The position numbers and the translations under genes are program-made. From Amycolatopsis eburnea (lineage in GTDB: Bacteria > Actinomycetota > Actinomycetes > Mycobacteriales > Pseudonocardiaceae): a stretch of DNA of 64,000 bases. This document shows positions 1 to 7,546 of this stretch, in pieces. Under the pieces are notes generated by a model. That model worked only from the letters and a program-made list of their open reading frames with translations, was not told the origin of the DNA and did not search any database. Within the stretch, counting starts at the first letter, position 1. Every line of letters begins with the position of its first letter. The stretch is taken from contig NZ_RSEC01000053.1 of the NCBI RefSeq assembly GCF_003937945.1, forward strand, positions 161,034 to 225,033. The letters run 5' to 3'.

Positions 1-1002
1 CGGCTGCGGGTCGAGGACGAAGCGATTGTGGTCGCCGACTTCGGCGGGCTGCGCGGCCCGCACGCGCACATCGCGATGGTGCCGCAGGCGGACTTCCTGG
101 AACTGCTCGCCGGCGCCGAGCCGGGGATGTCGCTGCGGATGGGCTGCGAGGTCACCGAACTGCTGCGGGACGGCGAGCGCGTGACCGGCGTCCGCTACCG
201 GGACGACCGCGGCGACGTCCACGACCTGGCCGCGGACCTCACCGTCGGCTGCGACGGCCGCTGGTCGGCGGTCCGGCGCGCGGCCGGGCTGCGGCTGCGG
301 GAGTTCGCCGTGCCGATGGACGTCTGGCAGGTCCGCGTCCCGAAGGGGCCCGAACCCGGCCCGGACGGCGCGGTCTTCATCCGCATGGCGGGCGGCCAGG
401 CCGCGGCCACGATGGACCGCGGCGACTACTACCAGACGGCGTACCTCATCCCGAAGGGCCGCGACGCCGAACTCCGGCGGGGCGACATCGCGGAGTTCCG
501 CACCCGCCTGGGCGCGCTGATGGACTGGGACGCCGACCGGCTCGCGGCGATCCGGTCCTGGGCCGACGTCCACCACCTGGACGTCCGGATGGGCCGCCTC
601 CGCCGCTGGTACGCCGACGGCGTGCTGTGCATCGGCGACGCGGCCCACCCGATGTCCCCGACCGGCGGCGTCGGGGTCAACCTGGCGATCCAGGACGCGG
701 TGGCGGCCGCGACGCTCCTGGCCGCCCCGCTGCGGCAGGGCCGCGTCCCGACGGCGAAGCTGGCGGCGGTCCAGCGTCGCCGGTCCCTCCCGACCGCGGC
801 GGTGCAGCAGTCCCAGCGCGGCGAGCAGGCGATGCTGCTCGAACCCTGCCTGAACGGGACCCTCCGCCGGCTCCCGGCCCCGCTGCGCCTGGTCGGCCGC
901 ACCCCGCTCCTGCAACGCTTCGCGGGCTTCCTCGGCGGCGTCGGCTTCCGCCCCGAGCACGCGCCGCCCTTCGCGCGCCGGCCGTCTACTGTGGACCGGT
1001 GA
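1..1002 (+). CDS. FAD-dependent monooxygenase, 5' end cut by window edge
   Basis: The reading frame is open from base 1, so the gene begins upstream of the window and the first in-frame GTG (28) is probably internal. The visible 333 residues cover the middle and end of a PHBH-type flavin monooxygenase. They contain the DG motif (VGCDGRWSAVR), which contacts FAD/NADPH, and the GDAAHPMSPTGGVGVNLAIQDA segment, which binds the FAD ribityl chain. The N-terminal GxGxxG Rossmann motif must lie outside the window. Such enzymes hydroxylate aromatic or polyketide substrates with NAD(P)H and O2; the substrate cannot be told. It is convergent with the FMN reductase, with an 11-base gap. Family certain, function open. 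Confidence 0.88.
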   Translation, partial: RLRVEDEAIVVADFGGLRGPHAHIAMVPQADFLELLAGAEPGMSLRMGCEVTELLRDGERVTGVRYRDDRGDVHDLAADLTVGCDGRWSAVRRAAGLRLREFAVPMDVWQVRVPKGPEPGPDGAVFIRMAGGQAAATMDRGDYYQTAYLIPKGRDAELRRGDIAEFRTRLGALMDWDADRLAAIRSWADVHHLDVRMGRLRRWYADGVLCIGDAAHPMSPTGGVGVNLAIQDAVAAATLLAAPLRQGRVPTAKLAAVQRRRSLPTAAVQQSQRGEQAMLLEPCLNGTLRRLPAPLRLVGRTPLLQRFAGFLGGVGFRPEHAPPFARRPSTVDR

Positions 1003-1013
1003 GCCGGCGCACC

Positions 1014-1604
1014 TCAGCCGGGGTACGGGCGGGCCGCCCTGGCCTCAGTCAGGGAGCGGGCCCACCAGCCGAGCTGCTCCAGCATCGCCTTCGCCGCCAC
1101 TCCCGCCGCTTCGTCGGTCGGCGTCCCGTCCGGCCCGAAGCGCGTGTGGGCGCCGTGGAAGCTGACCGTTTCGCGGATCGTCACCGCGTGGAGCTCGGCG
1201 AAGACCGCCCGCAGGTGCTCGACCGCGCGCAGCCCGCCCGAGATCCCGCCGTAGGACACGAAAGCGACCGGCTTCGCCCGCCACTCGTCGCGGTGCCAGT
1301 CGATCGCGTTCTTGAGCGAGGCCGGGTAGCTGTGGTTGTACTCCGGGGTCACCACCACGAACGCGTCCGCGGCCGCGAGGCGCGGGGTCACCTTCCCGAT
1401 CTCCGCCACGACCGACGGCGCCGGCGCCGCCCCGAAGGCGGGCATCGCCAGCGGCAGATCGGGTTCGGCGAGGTCGACGACGTCGACTTCGAAGCCGCCG
1501 CTCTCCCCCGCGACGCCGGCCAGCCAGGCGGCCACCACCGGGCCGAACCGTCCCTCCCGGACACTTCCCACGATCACCGCGACCCGCACGGGTGCTTCGG
1601 ACAC
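1014..1604 (-). CDS. NADPH-dependent FMN reductase (flavodoxin-like fold)
   Basis: A 196-residue flavodoxin-like protein of normal family length. The N-terminal VAVIVGSVREGRFG loop is the FMN phosphate-binding P-loop of the NADPH-dependent FMN reductase family, and TPEYNHSYPASLKNAIDW is the typical second flavin/interface motif. It reduces FMN or quinones with NADPH in the cytoplasm. The GTG start at 1604 is preceded by GAGGAGG with a 5-base gap. It is divergent from soxR and its promoter carries a SoxR-like palindrome. An FMN reductase of this family is a known member of the streptomycete SoxR regulon, so direct SoxR control is likely (inference). Confidence 0.9.
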   Translation of the reverse strand: MSEAPVRVAVIVGSVREGRFGPVVAAWLAGVAGESGGFEVDVVDLAEPDLPLAMPAFGAAPAPSVVAEIGKVTPRLAAADAFVVVTPEYNHSYPASLKNAIDWHRDEWRAKPVAFVSYGGISGGLRAVEHLRAVFAELHAVTIRETVSFHGAHTRFGPDGTPTDEAAGVAAKAMLEQLGWWARSLTEARAARPYPG

Positions 1605-1645
1605 GTTTTCCTCCTCGCCACTGCGGTGTTGTCACCGTCCGGGCC

Positions 1646-1676
1646 AGGATCGGACTTCAAGCTCGCTTGAAGTCAA
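1646..1676 (-). promoter_or_regulatory. SoxR-type promoter with 19-bp spacer and palindromic operator
   Basis: On the minus strand TTGACT (1676-1671) and GATCCT (1651-1646) are separated by 19 bases. Overlong spacers are the hallmark of MerR-family activated promoters. The spacer region holds a perfect inverted repeat, GACTTCAAGC - TC - GCTTGAAGTC (1653-1674), close to the published SoxR box core TCAAG...CTTGA. The promoter points at the FMN reductase. Confidence 0.75.
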
Positions 1677-1694
1677 GCGTGCGACTGTGGTTGC

Positions 1695-2177
1695 ATGACC
1701 GGCATGGCGAACGCGACGCTGCCCGACCTGACGGTCGGCGAACTTTCCCGGCGCAGCGGGGTTCCCGCGTCGGCACTGCGGTTCTACGAAGACGAAGGCC
1801 TGATCCGCAGCCGCCGCACGGCCGGGAACCAGCGCCGCTACTGCCGGGACGCCCTGCGGCGGGTGACGTTCATCAGGATGTCGCAGCGGGTCGGCATGCC
1901 GCTGTCCACCATCCGGGAAGTGCTGGCCCTGCTGCCCGACGACCGCACGCCCACGCGCGCGGACTGGGCGCGGATCTCGCAGTGCTGGCGGGAAGACCTG
2001 AACGCGCGCATCCGCCAGATGGAACAGCTGCGCGACGAGCTGACCGACTGCATCGGCTGCGGGTGCATGTCACTGGCCAAGTGCCGGCTGGCCAACCCGG
2101 GCGACCGGCTCGGCGCCGACGGCCCGGGGCCCCAGCGCCTCGCCGACCACCGCGGGGACGGCTACTACGAGGCTTGA
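1695..2177 (+). CDS. soxR: Redox-sensing MerR-family activator SoxR
   Basis: A 160-residue MerR-family regulator. The N-terminal winged helix (VGELSRRSGVPASALRFYEDEGLI) is followed by a dimerisation helix and the [2Fe-2S] ligand motif CIGCGCMSLAKC. The four cysteines fall at residues 119, 122, 124 and 130, the same numbering as in E. coli SoxR. In actinomycetes SoxR responds to redox-active pigments and quinones and switches on a few oxidoreductase and export genes rather than soxS. A second ATG at 1704 is possible. The gene is divergent from the FMN reductase across the SoxR box, and its 3' end overlaps the convergent DinB gene by 13 bases. Confidence 0.95.
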   Translation: MTGMANATLPDLTVGELSRRSGVPASALRFYEDEGLIRSRRTAGNQRRYCRDALRRVTFIRMSQRVGMPLSTIREVLALLPDDRTPTRADWARISQCWREDLNARIRQMEQLRDELTDCIGCGCMSLAKCRLANPGDRLGADGPGPQRLADHRGDGYYEA

Positions 2178-2680
2178 CGCTCCAGCACGCCGCGCAGGAA
2201 CATCGCCTGGCCGGCGTGCTGGATGTCGTCGTCGAGGACGCTGATCAGGCGCACGCCCAGCGTCACCGGCGGGTCCCAGGCCTCGTCGACGACCCGGTCG
2301 AGCGCCGCGTCGTCGAGGCCCGTCACGTACCGGACGGTCTGCTCGTGCACGGCGTCGTAGTAGCCGGTGAGCAGGTCCGGCTTGTCGACGCGGACCGCCT
2401 CGACGTCGGCGGGGCGGTGGCCGTAGCCGGTGTCGCCGGCCGGGAACGGGAGGCCGAAGCGCGACAGCCAGTCCTGGCCGGTCCACACCTGCTCCGTGCC
2501 CGCCACGTCCGCGACGTGGTCGTCCTGCACCCGGGTCAGGTGCCACACCAGCCAGGCGATCGAGTTGGCCTCGTCGTCCAGCCGGGCCCGGAGCTGCTCG
2601 GCGGTGAGTCCTTCCACCGCCGCGTGCACCGTGCCCTGGACCCTGCTGAACCCGTCGACGAGCAGTTCGGCCACGTTCAT
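2165..2680 (-). CDS. DinB-superfamily protein (mycothiol-dependent enzyme type)
   Basis: A 171-residue protein with the DinB/maleylpyruvate isomerase four-helix fold. WLVWHLTRVQDDH (about residues 43-55) and DIQHAGQAMFLRGVLE near the C terminus supply the histidines that usually bind one divalent metal. In actinobacteria many members are mycothiol S-transferases or isomerases; others are uncharacterised. GGAGG lies upstream of the ATG at 2680. The 3' end overlaps soxR, with which it converges; no functional link is implied. Confidence 0.85.
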   Translation of the reverse strand: MNVAELLVDGFSRVQGTVHAAVEGLTAEQLRARLDDEANSIAWLVWHLTRVQDDHVADVAGTEQVWTGQDWLSRFGLPFPAGDTGYGHRPADVEAVRVDKPDLLTGYYDAVHEQTVRYVTGLDDAALDRVVDEAWDPPVTLGVRLISVLDDDIQHAGQAMFLRGVLERQAS

Positions 2681-2751
2681 TCGGCTGCCTCCCGTTGCTG
2701 ACGCCGTTTGCCGGCGGCTACCCGATCATGCCCGCCGGCAAACGGTTCCCG

Positions 2752-3228
2752 CTAGCGCGGCAGCAGCTGGTCGAAGAACGAGCGGTAGCGCCGCAGCGCG
2801 ATCCGCAGCTCTTCGGTGGCCGGTTCGCCCTGCTGCCACTGGCCTTCCAGCTCGCTCTTGTGCTCGGCGAACGTGGTGGCCAGCGCGCTGATCACGGCCG
2901 CGACCAGTTCGTCGGCCTCACGCACGGCCTGCTTCGGGTCGTCGACGAAGCCGGTCTGGACGTTCTGCCAGCGGTCGCGGAAGCCGGTGACCTTCTCCTC
3001 GTCGATCAACGGCGGCGTCTCGACGTCGCCACCCGACCCCTTGGACGCGGTACCGGTGTCGGAGCCCGCCGAAGCCAGGTCCGCCGTGCTCAGGCCGTGG
3101 TCCTGGCCGGTGCCCGGCTCGCGGAACTCGGCCTGCTCCTGCTCGGGGACCTCGGCGGTGCCGTCGCGGGAGTCGCGGCCGAGGTCGTCGTCCCGGTCGG
3201 TGCTGTGCCGCGTCAGGTGCTCGGTCAT
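2752..3228 (-). CDS. Soluble hypothetical protein, paralogue of the upstream membrane-anchored gene
   Basis: The start was placed at the ATG at 3228 (MTEHLTRH), which has GGAGG 9 bases upstream; an in-frame upstream codon would run into the preceding gene. The product has about 158 residues: a hydrophilic, acidic, presumably disordered first half, then a helical C-terminal domain (GFRDRWQNVQTGFVDDPKQAV... to RYRSFFDQLLPR). The C-terminal domain matches the end of the neighbouring 3231-3869 product (EWAQVQEKFVDQPSAAV... RYRTVFEDLL), so the two arose by tandem duplication. Only 2 bases separate them, so they are almost certainly co-transcribed. No signal peptide. Function unknown. Confidence 0.8.
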   Translation of the reverse strand: MTEHLTRHSTDRDDDLGRDSRDGTAEVPEQEQAEFREPGTGQDHGLSTADLASAGSDTGTASKGSGGDVETPPLIDEEKVTGFRDRWQNVQTGFVDDPKQAVREADELVAAVISALATTFAEHKSELEGQWQQGEPATEELRIALRRYRSFFDQLLPR

Positions 3229-3230
3229 GG

Positions 3231-3869
3231 TCAGCGTCCTCCGTTCCACTCGGTCCGCGGCTGCGCGGACGCCTGGTGCTCGTGCTGCTCGGTGTCGTGC
3301 CGGTGACCGTTCCGGCGGTCGTGGTCGTGGTGCTCCTCGCCGGCGCCGTCGGTCAGCAGGTCTTCGAACACGGTCCGGTAGCGGACCATCGCGTCGCGCA
3401 AGTCCTCAGTGGACGCTCCGTCACGCTTCTGCTGCGTGGTGTGCGCGGCCCGGTAGTGCTCCAGGGTCTTGGCGTGGCGCACGGAAAGATCGGACAGCTG
3501 CTGCTCGTACCCCTCGGTCGGGTAGCCGCGTTCGGCCATCAGCGCGACGAGGAGGTGGTCCGCTTCGGCGACCGCGGCGGACGGCTGGTCGACGAACTTT
3601 TCCTGCACCTGCGCCCATTCCCGGGCGTAGCGCTCCCGCGCCGAGGCCGACAGCGGGCGGATGTCGAGCTCCTTGTGGCGGCGTTCCCGCTCGGCCAGCT
3701 CGCGTTGCGCGGCACGCGGGTTGTCGCTCTCCTCCACGGCGCGGTCGTACTCCGGCCCGAAGCGCTGTTGCAGTCGTTTTCGCTGCATCTCTTGTGTCAC
3801 AAGCCAGATCACGGCGCCGAGCACCGCGATGGCCACGACGACGATCACGACGATCAGCCAGGTGGGCAT
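3231..3869 (-). CDS. Membrane-anchored hypothetical protein with helical cytoplasmic domain
   Basis: About 212 residues. The ATG at 3869 is favoured over the GTG at 3872 because of a GGAG 7 bases upstream. Residues 4-25 form one transmembrane segment (WLIVVIVVVAIAVLGAVIWLV), followed by a charged, probably coiled-coil stretch (QRKRLQQRFGPEYDRAVEESDN) and the helical domain shared with the downstream paralogue. The C-terminal tail is rich in His, Asp and Glu (EEHHDHDRRNGHRHD). The layout resembles small actinobacterial envelope-stress proteins but no characterised homologue is recognised. Confidence 0.82.
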   Translation of the reverse strand: MPTWLIVVIVVVAIAVLGAVIWLVTQEMQRKRLQQRFGPEYDRAVEESDNPRAAQRELAERERRHKELDIRPLSASARERYAREWAQVQEKFVDQPSAAVAEADHLLVALMAERGYPTEGYEQQLSDLSVRHAKTLEHYRAAHTTQQKRDGASTEDLRDAMVRYRTVFEDLLTDGAGEEHHDHDRRNGHRHDTEQHEHQASAQPRTEWNGGR

Positions 3870-4035
3870 CACACAACTCCTTCATGGATGTCGCCCCCGA
3901 TGGGACCGGTGTGCCCGCTACCCGGACACCGAAAACCACGGCCGCCCGCGATTCGGCCGACCGGCCGCGTCGATGCCGCCGGATGCCCGGCGTAACGCAG
4001 GTAACACCGGAAAACTAGCGTTGTTACCAGCCAAG

Positions 4036-4052
4036 TGTTATCGTCGATAACA
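4036..4052. promoter_or_regulatory. 17-bp perfect palindrome upstream of the SDR gene, TetR-type operator candidate
   Basis: TGTTATCG-T-CGATAACA, 36 bases before the SDR start codon. The size and symmetry fit a TetR-family operator. No tetR gene is adjacent, so the regulator would be encoded elsewhere. Confidence 0.5.
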
Positions 4053-4088
4053 GAACAACGGCAGCAGCGTTACCAGGAGGCAGGCACG

Positions 4089-4832
4089 ATGAGCACCACC
4101 ACCGAACCCCGCGTCGCGATCGTCACCGGCGGCTCCCGCGGCATCGGCCGCCAGGTCGCCGAGCGGCTGGCGGCCGACGGCATGGCCGTCGTCGTCAACT
4201 ACGCCGGCAACGAGCAGGAGGCCGCGGCCGCCGTCGACGCCATCACCGGACGCGGCGGGCGGGCCATCGCCGTCCGGGCCGACGTCGCCGACCCGGCCGC
4301 GGTCGCGGAGCTGTTCGACACCGCGGAACGCACCTTCGGCGGGGTGGACGTCGTCGCGCACCTGGCCGGGGTGATGAACCCGCCGACGCCGATCGCGGAC
4401 ATCGACTTCGAGGTCCTCGACCGGGTGCACCGCACCAACATCCGCGGCACGTTCGCGGTGGCGCAGCAGGCCGCGAGGCGGGTGCGCGACGGCGGCGCCG
4501 TGATCACCACCTCGACGTCCGTGCTCGGCCTGAACCTGCCGGGCTACGGCATCTACAACGCGACGAAGGGCGCGGTCGAGGCGATCACCATGATCCTCGC
4601 CCGCGAGCTGCGCGGCCGCGACATCACGGTCAACACGGTGGCCCCCGGCCCGACCGCGACCGCGCTGTTCCTCGACGGCAAGGACGAGGAGACGATCGCG
4701 CGGATGGCCCAGCAGCCCCCGCTGGAGCGGCTCGGCCGCCCGGAGGACATCGCCGAGGTCGTCGCCTTCCTCGCCGGCCCGGCCCGCTGGGTCAACGGCC
4801 AGGTGCTGCGCGCCAACGGCGGGATCGTCTGA
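4089..4832 (+). CDS. Short-chain dehydrogenase/reductase (SDR)
   Basis: The ATG at 4089 is preceded by AGGAGG; the open frame upstream is not coding. The 247-residue product is a classical SDR: the TGGSRGIG cofactor loop near the N terminus, the NAG-equivalent region (HLAGVMN), and the catalytic Ser...YNATK equivalents (TTSTSVLG, YGIYNATKGAVEA). The acidic or basic residue after beta-2 suggests NADP(H), but this is not certain. It catalyses NAD(P)-linked oxidation or reduction of an unknown alcohol/ketone. It stands alone and has a palindromic operator candidate in its promoter. Confidence 0.92.
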   Translation: MSTTTEPRVAIVTGGSRGIGRQVAERLAADGMAVVVNYAGNEQEAAAAVDAITGRGGRAIAVRADVADPAAVAELFDTAERTFGGVDVVAHLAGVMNPPTPIADIDFEVLDRVHRTNIRGTFAVAQQAARRVRDGGAVITTSTSVLGLNLPGYGIYNATKGAVEAITMILARELRGRDITVNTVAPGPTATALFLDGKDEETIARMAQQPPLERLGRPEDIAEVVAFLAGPARWVNGQVLRANGGIV

Positions 4833-4853
4833 GGAGGGCGGTCACCGGCCTGC

Positions 4854-5291
4854 TCAGCCCGGCGCCCGCGTGAACCGGGTGACGATCAGGTGGTCCTTCG
4901 CCGGGCCGCGGACCGCCCACTCCTGCCGCCAGCGCCGCGCGTCGAGCACCTCGTAACTCCCCCGGTACAGGTCGTCGCGGCACGGGTGGTCGGTGGTCCA
5001 GTGCCCGGCGCGCAGGTCGAGCTCGTGGAAGAAGCCGCCGTGGTCGAAGTGGACGTCGGCCCGGCCGGGCGCGGTGGGGCGGTAGTGCAGCGTGCGCGTG
5101 ACCGGGCCGGAGTAGCCGCCGAGGCGCATCTCGCCGGCTTCGCGGTAGACGAGCTCGCCGCCCTCTTCGGTGAAGCTCGCCGTGCCCGTCACCTCGCCCG
5201 CCGCCTCGCCGTCGGCGGTGAGGATTTCGCGGTCCAGCCGCCACGCACCGGCGAAATGCGCGACGAGATCGGGAACCGGCCAGTACTCCAC
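4854..5291 (-). CDS. DUF6314 family protein
   Basis: A 145-residue protein opening with VPDLVAHFAGAWRLDREI and carrying alternating beta-strands (GTASFTEEGGELVYREAGEM, RTLHYRPTAPGRADVHF, DHPCRDDLYRGSYEV), a calycin-like beta-barrel pattern seen in the actinobacterial DUF6314 family. It starts with GTG at 5291. Family members have no proven function; they look like small ligand-binding barrels. It converges with the SDR gene and is divergent from recQ. Confidence 0.75.
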   Translation of the reverse strand: MEYWPVPDLVAHFAGAWRLDREILTADGEAAGEVTGTASFTEEGGELVYREAGEMRLGGYSGPVTRTLHYRPTAPGRADVHFDHGGFFHELDLRAGHWTTDHPCRDDLYRGSYEVLDARRWRQEWAVRGPAKDHLIVTRFTRAPG

Positions 5292-5359
5292 CCGGCCAGT
5301 CTGCCACCCGGCGGCGGGCCGGGCCGGAACTGTCGGACCCCCGCTCTATAGTCGGCCGG

Positions 5360-7195
5360 GTGGCAGAGACCGACCTCGCACCCGCGTCCGACGCGCTGGA
5401 GACCCTCCGGCGCGTGTTCGGCTACGACAGCTTCCGCGGCGACCAGGCGGCGATCGTCGAGCACGTGATCGCCGGCGGCGACGCGCTCGTCCTGATGCCC
5501 ACCGGCGGCGGGAAATCCCTGTGCTACCAGATTCCCGCGCTCGTGCGCCCGGGCGTCGGCGTGGTGATCTCGCCGCTGATCGCCCTGATGCAGGACCAGG
5601 TCGACGCGCTGCGCAACGCCGGCGTCCGCGCCGGGTTCCTCAACTCCACCCAGGACTACGCGGCCCGCCAGGAGGTCGAGTCGGCGTTCCTGAGCGGCGA
5701 GCTCGACCTGCTCTACCTGGCGCCGGAACGGCTTTCGGTCGAGTCCACCGTGCGGCTGCTCGACCGCGGCAAGATCTCGCTGTTCGCGATCGACGAAGCG
5801 CACTGCGTCGCCCAGTGGGGCCACGACTTCCGGCCCGACTACCTCCAGCTCTCCGCGCTGCACGAGCGCTGGCCGGACGTCCCGCGGATCGCGCTGACGG
5901 CGACCGCGACCGAGGCCACCCACCGGGAGATCTCCACGCGGCTGGGGCTCGACGACGCCCGGCACTTCGTCGCGAGCTTCGACCGGCCGAACATCCAGTA
6001 CCGGATCGTCGGGAAGAACTCGCCGCAGCGGCAGCTGCTCGAGCTGCTGCGCACCGAACACCAGGGTGACGCCGGGATCGTCTACTGCCTGTCCCGGAAC
6101 TCGGTCGAGAAGACCGCGGAGTTCCTGGTGCAGAACGGGATCCCGGCGGTCCCGTACCACGCGGGCCTCGACGCGCGCACGCGGGCGAAGCACCAGTCGC
6201 GGTTCCTGCGGGAGGACGGGCTGATCGTGGTCGCCACGATCGCGTTCGGCATGGGCATCGACAAACCGGACGTCCGGTTCGTCGCGCACCTCGACCTGCC
6301 GAAGTCGGTCGAGGGCTACTACCAGGAGACCGGCCGCGCGGGCCGGGACGGCCTGCCCTCGACCGCGTGGCTCGCGTACGGGCTGCAGGACGTCGTGCAA
6401 CAGCGCAAGATGATCGACACGTCCGAGGGCGACGACGCGCACCGCCGCCGGCTCGGCGCGCACCTGAACGCCATGCTCGCGCTGTGCGAGACGGTGGAAT
6501 GCCGCCGGGTGCAGGTGCTCAACTACTTCGGGCAGCAGGCCGAGCCGTGCGGCAACTGCGACACGTGCCTCAACCCGCCGGAGAAGTGGGACGGCACGAT
6601 CGCGGCGCAGAAACTGCTGTCGACGGTGGTGCGGCTGCGCAACGAGCGGCGGCAGAAGTTCGGCGCCGGGCAGATCATCGACATCCTGCTCGGCAAGTCC
6701 ACGCCGAAGGTCACGCAGTTCCAGCACGACACGCTCAAGACCTTCGGCATCGGCACCGACCTGCGCGAACAGGACTGGCGGGCGGTCGTGCGCCAGCTGC
6801 TCGCCCAGGGCCTGCTCGCGGTCGAAGGCGACTACGGCTCGCTCGTGCTCACCGAGGCCAGCGCCGAAGTGCTGAGCGGCGACCGCCAGGTGATGCTGCG
6901 CCGCGAGCCCGAGCGCGCGGCCGCCGCGAAGGTCCGCGGCACGCGGAAAGCCGCCGCCGCGGTGGACATGCCCGCGGAGGCGGCGCCGCTGTTCGAACGC
7001 CTGCGTGCCTGGCGGGCCGGCGTCGCGAAGGAGCAGGGCGTACCCGCGTACGTCATCTTCCACGACGCGACCCTGCGCCAGATCGCCACGCGACGACCGT
7101 CGTCGCTGGCGGACCTGGGCACGGTCAGCGGAGTCGGCGAGAACAAGCTCGCCAAGTACGGCGAGGGGGTCCTCGAAGTCCTGGCCGCCGAGTGA
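5360..7195 (+). CDS. recQ: ATP-dependent DNA helicase RecQ
   Basis: A 611-residue RecQ of standard architecture. It has a Walker A segment PTGGGKSLCYQ (K52), the DEAH box at residues 145-148 followed by the aromatic-rich loop CVAQWGHDFRPDY, motif VI QETGRAGRDG, the zinc-binding RecQ-Ct segment (CRRVQVLNYFG...CGNCDTC), a winged helix, and a C-terminal HRDC domain (ERLRAWRAGVAKEQGVPAYVIF onward). It unwinds DNA 3' to 5' in recombination repair. The GTG start is probably leaderless: TATAGT lies at 5347-5352 and predicts transcription starting at 5359. Not in an operon. Confidence 0.97.
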   Translation: MAETDLAPASDALETLRRVFGYDSFRGDQAAIVEHVIAGGDALVLMPTGGGKSLCYQIPALVRPGVGVVISPLIALMQDQVDALRNAGVRAGFLNSTQDYAARQEVESAFLSGELDLLYLAPERLSVESTVRLLDRGKISLFAIDEAHCVAQWGHDFRPDYLQLSALHERWPDVPRIALTATATEATHREISTRLGLDDARHFVASFDRPNIQYRIVGKNSPQRQLLELLRTEHQGDAGIVYCLSRNSVEKTAEFLVQNGIPAVPYHAGLDARTRAKHQSRFLREDGLIVVATIAFGMGIDKPDVRFVAHLDLPKSVEGYYQETGRAGRDGLPSTAWLAYGLQDVVQQRKMIDTSEGDDAHRRRLGAHLNAMLALCETVECRRVQVLNYFGQQAEPCGNCDTCLNPPEKWDGTIAAQKLLSTVVRLRNERRQKFGAGQIIDILLGKSTPKVTQFQHDTLKTFGIGTDLREQDWRAVVRQLLAQGLLAVEGDYGSLVLTEASAEVLSGDRQVMLRREPERAAAAKVRGTRKAAAAVDMPAEAAPLFERLRAWRAGVAKEQGVPAYVIFHDATLRQIATRRPSSLADLGTVSGVGENKLAKYGEGVLEVLAAE

Positions 7196-7196
7196 C

Positions 7197-7418
7197 CTAG
7201 CGGGCGGCCGGCCCGGGCTGTCCCGGTTCGCCGGTCACGGAGTTGACCTTGCGGACCGCGCCGGCGATCTGCTCGTGGTACTTGCCCTTGGTCTTGTCGT
7301 CGACGAACTTGGCCGCCTTGCCGACAGCCCCGTTCACCTTTTCGGGGTTTTTCTTGGCGTACGCGCGGGCGGCGCCGGCCGCGCCGGCCAGCACGGTGAG
7401 CTTGCGCAGGAAAGCCAT
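7197..7418 (-). CDS. Small Rv0909/MT0933-like antitoxin-family protein
   Basis: The ATG at 7418 has GAGGGAG upstream; a longer in-frame form to 7502 is unlikely. The 73 residues contain KNPEKVNGAVGKAAKFVDDKTKGKYHEQI, which closely matches the MT0933 antitoxin family of mycobacteria (a KV.....AG.FVD.KT.GKY core). No toxin gene is adjacent on either side, so it is an orphan or has a non-toxin role; many actinomycetes carry several such copies. Soluble except for a weakly hydrophobic Ala-rich N terminus. Confidence 0.7.
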   Translation of the reverse strand: MAFLRKLTVLAGAAGAARAYAKKNPEKVNGAVGKAAKFVDDKTKGKYHEQIAGAVRKVNSVTGEPGQPGPAAR

Positions 7419-7546
7419 GGTCGTCTCCCTCGTCGGTGTGCGGTCATCCTGACAACGCGGACGAACCACCCGGAGGTTCCCCGTGTGACGACGGCCAAAC
7501 AAAATTGCCGCGCGAGCTGCGCCTCGCGGCCTCTAGGGTCGGGCTC

